From positions 62,001 to 126,000 of the forward strand of contig JAHUUI010000004.1 of assembly GCA_019218315.1 (NCBI GenBank): DNA of 64,000 nucleotides, written 5' to 3'. The notes beneath the pieces were generated by a model. The model did not search any database. It was not told the origin of the DNA and saw only the letters and a list, made by a program, of their open reading frames with translations. This DNA is from Cardiobacteriaceae bacterium TAE3-ERU3. Its GTDB lineage: Bacteria; Pseudomonadota; Gammaproteobacteria; Cardiobacteriales; Cardiobacteriaceae. The position numbers were made by a program, and so were the translations under genes. Of the stretch, positions 16,425 to 24,713 are shown piece after piece (positions within the stretch are counted from its first letter, which is position 1; each line of letters opens with the position of its first letter).

Positions 16425-17495
16425 TTAAGCCTGCATACTACGCAAATACTGATTGTCGAGATAATTTTTCCACCACCCACACCAGCGGCCTTGTGCGCTG
16501 TAGCCACGCCACGACATAAATGCGCCGCCTTTGCCGTCAGCAAGCAGTGCCAAGGCGTTGGGTTGTGGGGAGTATTCAAGCAATGGCTTGCCGCTTAATG
16601 CGTGAGACAAGTTTTCAGCAAGGATACTCCCTTGGCGCACCGCATAAACGCCGCTTTTATCTGCACCACTCAAGCTGGCGCAGTCACCGGCGGCAAAGAC
16701 ATTTGCGTGTGAGATGCTTTGCAAGGTCGAGCGAATACGGACAAACCCTCTATCATCAAGCGCCAAGCCACTATTGCGATAAAAAGGCTGCGCAGCTGCA
16801 CCTGTGGTAAGGATAAAGCAGCTAGCATTACTTATCTTTTGCTGATTTACGTAAGCGCCATCTGCTGCCAAATGGTTGATTGGTGCATGCTCGATCAAGG
16901 TAATACCGTTATGAACCAATGCTTTGCACACTTTCTCGCGCAAGTTGGCAAGCTGCTCGGGCAATATTTTGCCGCTACTGATCAAAGTTATATCGGGCAT
17001 GGTTTGTGCCAACGCCAAAGCGAGTTCAACGCCTGCTGCACCGCCGCCAATCACGGCAATCGGCTCGGGCTGCTGTCGCCAATGCTCAATACCGGCAACA
17101 AACGCATCAAATGGTTTAACGCCAAGTACGTCCGTATCTGCTTCAATCTGTTCCGGCGTGCGCAATGCTGCACCAGTATCAAATGACACAACTCGCCCTT
17201 GCCAGGATCCGTTATCGCTGCTGATCAAACGTTGTGCGGCATCAAAGCCATGTACGCTACCTATCACCAATTCAATGTCGAGGCGCTGACACAGTGCGGC
17301 AATATCCACGCTGCAATCATCCAACTCGGCACGACCAGCCAGCCAAGCTGGCAAGCGCCCTGAATAGTAGCCGTGCGGTGAAGGCATGATCAGGGCAATT
17401 GTGCCAGTCGGCCGCTGCTGCTTGCGCAACCACTCACGCATTGCAACTAGATGCGCATGCCCACCGCCAATCAGTAGTAAATCAGCCTGCTTCAT
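16425..17495 (-). CDS. FAD/NAD(P)-dependent oxidoreductase of the SelD-associated type
   Basis: 356 residues. The N-terminal FAD site is LLIGGGHAHL, a GGGHAH form that I know from flavoproteins fused to selenide water dikinase (SelD) and from NDH-2-like proteins. The NAD site is VIGGGAAGVELALALA (about 148-163), and the second FAD motif is VFAAGDCAS (about 267). It lacks a redox-active CxxxxC pair. The C-terminus (SWRGYSAQGRWCGWWKNYLD) matches the end of that family. Its ATG overlaps the preceding fusion gene by 4 bases, so both are made together. Electron donor and acceptor are unknown. Confidence 0.8.
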   Translation of the reverse strand: MKQADLLLIGGGHAHLVAMREWLRKQQRPTGTIALIMPSPHGYYSGRLPAWLAGRAELDDCSVDIAALCQRLDIELVIGSVHGFDAAQRLISSDNGSWQGRVVSFDTGAALRTPEQIEADTDVLGVKPFDAFVAGIEHWRQQPEPIAVIGGGAAGVELALALAQTMPDITLISSGKILPEQLANLREKVCKALVHNGITLIEHAPINHLAADGAYVNQQKISNASCFILTTGAAAQPFYRNSGLALDDRGFVRIRSTLQSISHANVFAAGDCASLSGADKSGVYAVRQGSILAENLSHALSGKPLLEYSPQPNALALLADGKGGAFMSWRGYSAQGRWCGWWKNYLDNQYLRSMQA

Positions 17496-19627
17496 TTACC
17501 CAAGCGCCATTGCTGAAACTTTTCCAACCACTGCATGGTACGCGGTGATAAATGCGCTTTTTTCCACTCACCAGCGGCGTATTTATTGGCTTCACCATAG
17601 CTTGGGTATGGGCGAATAGTTTTGAGCAAGCTACCAAGGCCTTTACCGTTGTGTATCGCAGTGACGTAGTCATTGATCAGCTCACCAGCATGCGCGCCGA
17701 CAATGGTTGCACCAAGGATGCGGTCATTCCCTTTGGCGGTGAGCACCTTGATAAAGCCAATGGTTGCGCCATCGGTAATCGCGCGGTCGAGGTCGTCCAG
17801 ATCGTACTGCGTCACTTCATATTTAATGCCATCGACCTGCGCCTGCACTTCTGTCAGCCCGACTTGCGCAATTTCAGGGTCGGTATAAACCGTCCACGGC
17901 AAAGTGCGGTAACTGACGCGGAAAGATTTGAAGCTGCCAAACAGCGCATTGACCACCGCATGCCATGCCTGATGCGCAGCAGCATGAGTGAACTGATACG
18001 GGCCAGTGACGTCGCCAACGGCATAAATATGCGGCATACGCGTGGCAAGAAAATCATCAGTTTGCAGGGTAGCATTGTCACGCAATGCCAATCCCAAGGT
18101 TTCACGCCCCCAGCCGTCGACATTTGCCTGTCGTCCAGTGGCAAGCAGCACGCGATCATATGCCATTGTATGCTCATTGCCTTCTCTATCGCGGCAACGC
18201 AAGGTTTGTGCATCATCAAATGCCACAGTGTGATAGCCGAGGCGTACATCAACCCCTTCATCTGTTAATGCCTGCGCCAATAGTGCGCTGGTTCCATGAT
18301 CAGCTTGTGGTAATAAATGCTCATCGCGCTGCACCAGCGTGACTTGCGAACCGAGGCGCTGAAATGCTTGTGCCAATTCGCAGCCGACCGCCCCGCCGCC
18401 AATCACCAATAAGCGCTGTGGCTGCTCACGAATCGTCCACACCGTTTCGCTGGTGAGATAATCTACTTGCTCGATACCGTCTATCTTTGGGATACGTGGT
18501 TTAGCCCCGGTGGCAATGATGATGGATTTAGCAGTCAACTTGTCGCCATTGACGGCAACCGTCCACGGGTCGAGTAGCGCTGCTCTGCCTTTGATAACCT
18601 CGACACCGAGCCGTTCATAACGCTCAACTGAGTCATGCGGCTCAATACGCGTAATTGCTTGCTGAACCCGATCCATCACAGCCGCAAAATCCACTTCTGC
18701 TGTGGCATTGCGCCAGCCAAGTTTGTCTGCTTGGCGTAAGGTTTGGGCAACACTGGCACTTTTGAGCAAGGTTTTCGACGGCACACAACCGGTATTGAGG
18801 CAATCACCACCCATCTCCCCCACTTCGATCAGCGTCACTTTGGCTTTGAGTACCGCGCCAATATACGCACTGACCAATCCGCCTGCTCCGGCACCAATCA
18901 CAATCAGATGGCGATCAAACTGCTTGGGCTTTTGCCAACCTTTTAACACGCTACGACGCCGGTAAATATTAAGTATCTTTTTCGACAGTAGCGGCAATAA
19001 ACCAAGCAAGGAAAAGGCGAACAACATCCGCGGCGAGACGATACCCGACAGTGAATCAAGCGTGGCAAAGGTACGGCCTGCATTGACGTAGACCATCGTC
19101 GCCGGCAGCATGCCGACAAAGCTGATCCACATGAATGTCCATGTACGCAGTGTGGACAAGCCAATTAACAGATTGACGATAAAAAACGGAAAGATCGGAA
19201 TCATACGCAAGGTAAAGAGATAAAACGCACCATCACGCTCAATACCTTGGTTAACCGCTCGCCACTGCCGCGCAAAGCGGTGCTGCACTTTGTCGCGCAA
19301 TACATAGCGGCTAAATAACATCGCCACAGTTGCGCCCAAAGTCGCACCACAAATCACCAGCAAACTGCCCAGCCACAAGCCAAATAGTGCTCCGCCAAGC
19401 AAAGTAAGTACCGTCGCAACCGGGATCGACAAAGCAGTCACGATCACATACAGCAATACAAACCCACCAACGGTCACTACCGGGTGTTTATCGACCAAAG
19501 CGTGCAAATTGCCCAGTACGTCCTGTAACGAAGCCAAATTGAGATAGCGTTGCCCAGCCCATAGACCTAATCCGAGCACAATAATCAGCAGCAACCATAC
19601 GCCGTATTTCCTAACAAAATGCAACAT
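17492..19627 (-). CDS. TVP38/VTT membrane domain fused to MerA-like disulfide reductase
   Basis: 711 residues in two parts. Residues 1-215 form a TVP38/TMEM64 (VTT, DedA-like) membrane domain with about six helices, including LTLLGGALFGLWLGSLL and FTLRMIPIFPFFIVNLLIG. Residues 240-711 are a class I flavin disulfide reductase: FAD site VIGAGAGGLVSA, redox pair GGDCLNTGCVPSK (C276, C281), NAD site VIGGGAVGCELAQAF and AVGDVTG. The HPT..E motif of lipoamide dehydrogenases reads RPYPSYGE, so the catalytic His is Tyr, as in mercuric reductase-like members; no C-terminal Cys pair for Hg(II) is present. Such fusions exist in other proteobacteria. First gene of the operon. Confidence 0.9.
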   Translation of the reverse strand: MLHFVRKYGVWLLLIIVLGLGLWAGQRYLNLASLQDVLGNLHALVDKHPVVTVGGFVLLYVIVTALSIPVATVLTLLGGALFGLWLGSLLVICGATLGATVAMLFSRYVLRDKVQHRFARQWRAVNQGIERDGAFYLFTLRMIPIFPFFIVNLLIGLSTLRTWTFMWISFVGMLPATMVYVNAGRTFATLDSLSGIVSPRMLFAFSLLGLLPLLSKKILNIYRRRSVLKGWQKPKQFDRHLIVIGAGAGGLVSAYIGAVLKAKVTLIEVGEMGGDCLNTGCVPSKTLLKSASVAQTLRQADKLGWRNATAEVDFAAVMDRVQQAITRIEPHDSVERYERLGVEVIKGRAALLDPWTVAVNGDKLTAKSIIIATGAKPRIPKIDGIEQVDYLTSETVWTIREQPQRLLVIGGGAVGCELAQAFQRLGSQVTLVQRDEHLLPQADHGTSALLAQALTDEGVDVRLGYHTVAFDDAQTLRCRDREGNEHTMAYDRVLLATGRQANVDGWGRETLGLALRDNATLQTDDFLATRMPHIYAVGDVTGPYQFTHAAAHQAWHAVVNALFGSFKSFRVSYRTLPWTVYTDPEIAQVGLTEVQAQVDGIKYEVTQYDLDDLDRAITDGATIGFIKVLTAKGNDRILGATIVGAHAGELINDYVTAIHNGKGLGSLLKTIRPYPSYGEANKYAAGEWKKAHLSPRTMQWLEKFQQWRLGK

Positions 19628-19876
19628 CCCATGTACCTTTTTTGTCGTAGGAATAAAGAGCTGCGGATTCTACCACGCTACTTAAAGATCAAAACTATAT
19701 ATTTTTCAATGATAACGGCCTATAAAAATGATCAACTCATCTCGCATCATATAGCCTAAAGCGCCATTGCCCTGATGCAGATATATTGAACGAATATGAA
19801 CAGGCGGTCACACCCGCCAAGTTTTTAATCAACATGCTAAAATCAAGTAATCAAAATTCCACATTGGTTTATAAAA

Positions 19877-19960
19877 ATGAATCCAATTCTTCGCTCACTG
19901 GGTTGGCTACTGCTGGCCGGTGTTATTTTCATTCCTTCTTGTATCACCATTTTTAACTGA
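19877..19960 (+). CDS. 27-codon hydrophobic ORF coupled to xpaC
   Basis: Below the usual size cut-off. ATG at 19877, stop TGA at 19958-19960 overlapping the xpaC ATG as TGATG. The product, MNPILRSLGWLLLAGVIFIP then SCITIFN, has one predicted membrane helix and a Cys near its end. No Shine-Dalgarno precedes it (only TTTATAAAA), nor does xpaC have one, so xpaC may depend on translation of this ORF. The 249 bases before it hold no other gene. It could be a true small membrane protein or a coupling leader. Confidence 0.45.
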   Translation: MNPILRSLGWLLLAGVIFIPSCITIFN

Positions 19961-20856
19961 TGCTGAAAAAATTCCTAGACGGCTTAAAAATTCAACACCT
20001 CAGCTTGCGTGGCAGTAGCCTATATTTGATGCAGGCGCCACTGTGGTTGGCTGTGCCTATTTCCCTGTTTCGTGGGCAGCTGCTTAAATCAGCCGCATTG
20101 GCAATGGTGATCGCTTGTATTACTTATGGCGCAAACCTGACCCGCCGCTACTATCTGCAAAAGCGTGACCAAATTCTGCTCGGTAAAGCAGATATGCCCA
20201 TCCGTGACGAACGAAAAATAGCGATGGGCTTTATTTGCCTCGGTGTTTTTATATTGTCTGTATTTGCCACACGCCGCGTCATGCCGGTTGGTCTGATTGC
20301 CACAGCACTCGCAGCACTCGGCTATTACCTGAATTACCTTGCCGAACCTTATCACGCTCCAGATGTCGATGAACATGGCGACATCGTTGTCGAGGTCAAA
20401 GAGGAAGATGAAGAGATTGAAGAAGCAAATCTCTCTCCGACGCTGCGCAGCATGCTCACCAACGCCCGTGAATATCTTGGCCGTATCACTCAAGCAAGCA
20501 CACTGCTCGCAGACAGCGAACGAGACCAATATATCTACACAAGATTGAAGCAGATTTTACGCCGGGGCAATGCCTTGATCGGCGAACTCGGTAAGGATGG
20601 CAACCGTGTTCGTGAGGCGCGCACCCTACTGGTGGTGCACTTACCCGAGCTTGCAGACATCAGCACGACATACAGCACTGCCAATAATGCTGAAAAAGAC
20701 CAATCCCGACAGCAATTCAGCGCATTATTGGATACAATACACGATCAATTGACCGCTCACTACCGCAACATCAGCGACATGGATCAGCAGCGGCTCAGTA
20801 TCCAAATGGACGTCCTGCAAGAACAATTGGAGCAGCTTCGACAAGATGAGCGATAA
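19960..20856 (+). CDS. XpaC-family membrane protein
   Basis: 298 residues, 5-bromo-4-chloroindolyl phosphate hydrolysis (XpaC) family. It has two membrane regions, about residues 27-58 and 67-115 by hydropathy, then an acidic stretch (VVEVKEEDEEIEEAN) and a soluble alpha-helical C-terminal part with LRSMLTNAREYLGRIT and LRRGNALIGELGKDG. XpaC and TelA are regularly encoded side by side; their exact biochemical role is unknown despite the names. It overlaps telA by 11 bases. The N-terminus follows the TGATG junction with the tiny ORF. Confidence 0.8.
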   Translation: MLKKFLDGLKIQHLSLRGSSLYLMQAPLWLAVPISLFRGQLLKSAALAMVIACITYGANLTRRYYLQKRDQILLGKADMPIRDERKIAMGFICLGVFILSVFATRRVMPVGLIATALAALGYYLNYLAEPYHAPDVDEHGDIVVEVKEEDEEIEEANLSPTLRSMLTNAREYLGRITQASTLLADSERDQYIYTRLKQILRRGNALIGELGKDGNRVREARTLLVVHLPELADISTTYSTANNAEKDQSRQQFSALLDTIHDQLTAHYRNISDMDQQRLSIQMDVLQEQLEQLRQDER

Positions 20857-21913
20857 ACATACAGATCTCGACAACACTACGCTGGACTCACAAAAAGTCG
20901 CACAGATAGCAAAAGAAATCGACCTCAACAGCAGCCAGAATATTCTGGATTTTGGCTGCGATGCCCAGCGCAATTTAACGCACATCGCAGATGACATGCT
21001 CAGCGACGTCAAAAGCAAAGACAGCGGCGAAGCCGGGCAACTACTTAACCAAATGGTATCGCTGATGCGCGGTTTTCAAGGCAGTGAAAAAACGCTTGCC
21101 AAAAAGCCCGGATTCCTCGCACGCCTGACGGGCAAAAAGCAATCAATTGAGCATTTTTTTCAGCGCTTTGATAGCGTTAGCGATCAGATCGATCAAATCA
21201 GCAACCACCTCGAAGTGCAAAAGCAGCAATTACTGATCGATATTAAATCACTTGATCGCCTATATGATGCAAACCTCGAATACTACCGTGAGCTTTGCCA
21301 CTACATTGCAGCAGCCGAAGCAGTACTCAAACGCAGCGATGAAGAAACCCTGCCTGAGATGAAGCAGAAAGCACTCGACAGTGACGACATTGCAGCAGCC
21401 CAGCGTTTGCGCGATTATCAAGGCCACCACGATGAGCTCGCCCGTCGCCTGCACGACTTACAGCTCACCCGCCAAGTTGCAATGCAAAACTTGCCAAGCA
21501 TTCGCCTGCTGCAAGAAAACGACAAAGGATTGGTTAATAAAATCAATACTACCTTGATCAATACAGTACCGCTATGGCGTCAGCAGCTTGCCCAAGCTAT
21601 TGCTATTCATCATGCACAAGACGCCAGCGATGCACTCAAAGCCAGTGCCGATCTGACCAATGAATTACTCAAACAAAATGCCGCTAATCTGAAAATGGCC
21701 AACAAAACCAGCCAAACGCAAATTGAGCGTGGTGTTTTTGACATCGAGAGTATCGAACGCGCCAACCGTAGCCTGATTGAAACCATTGAAGAAAGCATTA
21801 CCCTGCACGAGCAAGCACGTTCGCAACGCCACGAGGCCATCACCAAGCTCAATGAAGCAGAAGCCGCATTAAAAACCGCCCTTACCAACGCCAGTAACAG
21901 CCAAAAAGTCTAA
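20846..21913 (+). CDS. telA: TelA/KlaA-family toxic anion resistance protein
   Basis: 355 residues, TelA family (tellurite and antimicrobial tolerance in plasmid RP4 and Listeria). Largely helical, with the family core LDRLYDANLEYYRELCHYIAA, MQNLPSIRLLQENDKGLVNKI and TVPLWRQQLAQAIAI, and a lysine-rich GFLARLTGKK segment near 90. No signal peptide or membrane helix, so it is cytoplasmic. TelA proteins are linked to envelope-stress and ter-type gene sets. It lies 4 bases before the Band7/GYF gene. Confidence 0.92.
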   Translation: MSDKHTDLDNTTLDSQKVAQIAKEIDLNSSQNILDFGCDAQRNLTHIADDMLSDVKSKDSGEAGQLLNQMVSLMRGFQGSEKTLAKKPGFLARLTGKKQSIEHFFQRFDSVSDQIDQISNHLEVQKQQLLIDIKSLDRLYDANLEYYRELCHYIAAAEAVLKRSDEETLPEMKQKALDSDDIAAAQRLRDYQGHHDELARRLHDLQLTRQVAMQNLPSIRLLQENDKGLVNKINTTLINTVPLWRQQLAQAIAIHHAQDASDALKASADLTNELLKQNAANLKMANKTSQTQIERGVFDIESIERANRSLIETIEESITLHEQARSQRHEAITKLNEAEAALKTALTNASNSQKV

Positions 21914-21917
21914 AACC

Positions 21918-22814
21918 ATGTTTGAACGTTTATTTAAAAAATTCACTACCAGCCAGCCTAAATCTAGCGTATTGACCTCTAACCTCGATGCGCAGCATCA
22001 GATTCAATACAGCACGGTGCAGTCTCCCACAGCGATCACAACTGTCGACGTCCCCGAATCACAGTCTTGTGTTTTGGCTCAAGCAGACAAGGACTGTACG
22101 CAGCTACCCAGCGGCACCCACGAGCTCCATCCGGATACTTTTGAGCAAACCAGACCGCTGCACTATTTTTATGTGCGCGATAACAGCAAGAGTGAAGGAG
22201 ATTGGTCACTCGACTATACCGACCACCATCATGTAAAGCTCTCTCTTACCGGCACCTACAGCATCAAGATAGACAGCCCTCAGCGCCTGATGCAGTTTTG
22301 CCTCAAAGGTGCTCAATTTCATAATGACCATGATTTTTCGCAGTGGATTTCACAATGTATCGCGACTATTCTTAAAGCTCAGCGCGTTCCGGTAGAAGAT
22401 ATTCACGCTGAAAATGTGCGCTTCACCAATTACCTTCGTGATGCTTTGGCATTGGCTTTACGCCCACGTGGGCTTGCCCTCCATGCTCTATCGCTAAATA
22501 TCCTTAAGCCTGAACATGAAAAAGCAACTTCTAATCAAGCAAAAACCACCGATTCAGATAGCCAATCGGAAAAAGTAGAAACTGCGGAGCATCAAGAAAA
22601 TGCGCCTTCTGTAGAGCAGGTTATCATTCATCAAGAGCAAAAGCCGGAAAAGCTATTCTACTATGTGCGTAACGGCCAGCAGCACGGCCCATTCTCTCAC
22701 GCAGACATCGAACAAAAATTGGCTGACGGTGTTTTAAGTAAACGCGATCTGCTGTGGCAGAAAGGCCTCACCACTTGGAAACCTATTGCTGAGTTTCCAG
22801 AATTTCAATCTTAA
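21918..22814 (+). CDS. Band7/SPFH-like protein with C-terminal GYF_2 domain
   Basis: 298 residues, no signal peptide. Residues about 60-200 (SGTHELHPDTFEQTRPLHYF, then LSLTGTYSIKIDSPQRLMQF, FTNYLRDALALALRPRGLAL) resemble the core of SPFH/virion-core (Band_7_1) proteins, though shortened; that part is a moderate call. Residues about 200-235 are a charged linker. Residues 238-298 are a clear GYF_2 domain (FYYVRNGQQHGPFSHADIEQ, LLWQKGLTTWKPI), a fold that often binds proline-rich or partner peptides. The order XpaC-TelA-SPFH/GYF suggests one complex. Confidence 0.72.
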   Translation: MFERLFKKFTTSQPKSSVLTSNLDAQHQIQYSTVQSPTAITTVDVPESQSCVLAQADKDCTQLPSGTHELHPDTFEQTRPLHYFYVRDNSKSEGDWSLDYTDHHHVKLSLTGTYSIKIDSPQRLMQFCLKGAQFHNDHDFSQWISQCIATILKAQRVPVEDIHAENVRFTNYLRDALALALRPRGLALHALSLNILKPEHEKATSNQAKTTDSDSQSEKVETAEHQENAPSVEQVIIHQEQKPEKLFYYVRNGQQHGPFSHADIEQKLADGVLSKRDLLWQKGLTTWKPIAEFPEFQS

Positions 22815-22817
22815 TTA

Positions 22818-24578
22818 ATGGTGCAGCTCCGACCTTGGCTGTACGCTTTTTTTGCCCTGATTAGCTTCAGGGCATATAGCGCAGCAACAGATAATTTATG
22901 GCTATGCCCCGACCCCAGTGGCGTTGACAATGTGGTCAGTGCCACATCAGCACCTGCGCCAGCATGTGAGCCATACAGTATTCATAAGATCAAACCAAAG
23001 CAATCTGATTCTGCTCCGGAGCAGACGGCAAAACCCAGGCCACAAACACCAGCCAAAGGTAAGCTAACCGTTTCGAATACGCCTCCAGAAGGAGTGCTCC
23101 CTTCTGTACCGCCACCACTGGATTTCAGCAACGTCCCCTACGCACCGTTGACGCCCGTTCCTATTTTTCAATACGCCTTACCCACAACACGAATTTATCG
23201 AGAAGACGCCACTAAAATTTATCTCTGCCCGGCAAGCGGTAACGGTACGGCAAAAAGTCAGGTTATAGAAGCCAAAACCAAGCCCAAGGCATCTTGTATC
23301 GTTATGGGCGCAAAAGGTGGCGCAAAAGCATTGGTGCGCCCTTCCGTCGCTTCAGCATCAAATGACCACAATCTGGCTTCGGAAATCAAAGTGAACGTAC
23401 TGGAAACAGACGAGCAACGCCCTCCAATAGCGGATAACTTAGCCGCAAAAAATCTTAATACCGAAGGGGAAAAGATTTATCTCTGCCAAGATGCGCAGGG
23501 AGATCAATCCATTATTCAAAGCATCAACCCACCAGCGGAAAACTGCCAAGTCATGGGGGTAACGAGCGAAGGAGGTGATGAGGCAACCAAGCTCACAACC
23601 GAGGAACACACCACGATAGACACTGGCGATGACTCTGCTGCTACACAAGCAGCAATAGCGACGACTTCATCACAGCCGGGTGATATTTATAAATGCTATG
23701 ACGATGAAGGCTTACCAAGTTTCGTCAATGAAAATGCCCGTAAAAATTTTCAGCGTTGTACATTTTTTTCCCGCTCTTTTGCGGCTGTAAGCAAAAGCAT
23801 CGGCCAGCCGCAAAATCTGGGTAATGGCAATGAAAATAGTCTGTCGTGCAGTGGCGCCGGGAGAGTAGAAATCAATGGTGAAGTACATGCCTACGAATGT
23901 GCAACCCGTTCATACGACCATACGCCCGGCTCTAGCGGAGGAGAAATCCGCTTGGGTGATCGCCATGCAACCATCGCAGCATACGATCAGGATTACCTCA
24001 ATACCAGCGGCAGCTGTGGTGGCACAATCACCAGCGCTAATGGGCGCGTACTTCATTTGGAGCCAACCAAGAACTGCCCTGCTGCATTCCAAATCGTTGC
24101 CCAAGAAATTGCCCAAGCCGTACGTACCGGGTTAAATGTGGCTGTAAGTGGCGCATTTCTCGAGCGCCAACGTGGCCTCAGTGCCCAAATCAACCGCATA
24201 GCCAAGGAAATTGGCGTTGATCCTTACCTTGTCCATGCCGTGATCTCAGCAGAGTCAGCGTATAAATCCCGTGCCGTATCACATGCTGGTGCTCAGGGGT
24301 TAATGCAGCTGATGCCGCCAACAGCAAAGCGATTTAACGTCAGTGACCCTTTCCATACCGGACAAAATATCCGCGGTGGCGCAACTTACCTTAAATGGCT
24401 ACTCAAAAAGTTCAATGGCAATATGCAGCTGGCCATCGCTGGTTATAATGCCGGTGAGGGAAATGTCATCAAGTACGGCTATAAAATTCCACCGTTTATT
24501 GAAACTAAAGCGTATGTACCCAAAGTAATGCAATATTATCGCCGCTATCGCAGCAATCCCGCACTGATCGGATTATGA
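22818..24578 (+). CDS. Lytic transglycosylase (SLT domain) with cysteine-pair repeats
   Basis: 586 residues. Signal peptide MVQLRPWLYAFFALISFRAYS. Residues about 25-320 contain four units that start LWLC, IYLC, IYLC, IYKC and hold a second Cys 22-30 residues on (PACEPYSI, SCIVMG, NCQVMG, RCTFFSRSF); they recall DUF4124-type modules and are joined by Pro/Thr-rich linkers. The C-terminal SLT domain (about 465-586) has the catalytic Glu in ISAESAYKSRAVS (E479), then AQGLMQLMPPTAKRF and IAGYNAGEGNVIKYG. It should cleave peptidoglycan glycan strands. It starts 4 bases after the Band7/GYF gene without an own RBS. Confidence 0.88.
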   Translation: MVQLRPWLYAFFALISFRAYSAATDNLWLCPDPSGVDNVVSATSAPAPACEPYSIHKIKPKQSDSAPEQTAKPRPQTPAKGKLTVSNTPPEGVLPSVPPPLDFSNVPYAPLTPVPIFQYALPTTRIYREDATKIYLCPASGNGTAKSQVIEAKTKPKASCIVMGAKGGAKALVRPSVASASNDHNLASEIKVNVLETDEQRPPIADNLAAKNLNTEGEKIYLCQDAQGDQSIIQSINPPAENCQVMGVTSEGGDEATKLTTEEHTTIDTGDDSAATQAAIATTSSQPGDIYKCYDDEGLPSFVNENARKNFQRCTFFSRSFAAVSKSIGQPQNLGNGNENSLSCSGAGRVEINGEVHAYECATRSYDHTPGSSGGEIRLGDRHATIAAYDQDYLNTSGSCGGTITSANGRVLHLEPTKNCPAAFQIVAQEIAQAVRTGLNVAVSGAFLERQRGLSAQINRIAKEIGVDPYLVHAVISAESAYKSRAVSHAGAQGLMQLMPPTAKRFNVSDPFHTGQNIRGGATYLKWLLKKFNGNMQLAIAGYNAGEGNVIKYGYKIPPFIETKAYVPKVMQYYRRYRSNPALIGL

Positions 24579-24713
24579 TAATGTATACAAACAGATGTGG
24601 AATATCACGCTTCCACCATGATAAGCTTTACTGCTACCGCACGTATACGCTTGCTAGCGTATGAACATGCAACCCCATAAATACCTGCAACCCATCAATT
24701 GCCAAGAGGAATC

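Noticed and set aside
17552-18268. 238-codon plus-strand ORF opposite the TVP38-reductase fusion
   Set aside because: Overlaps the NAD/dimer domains of a clear flavoprotein; composition and lack of motifs indicate a shadow frame.
24645-24662. ATACGC/GCGTAT hairpin before slt
   Set aside because: Only 6 pairs with no T-run; too weak to call a terminator or operator.
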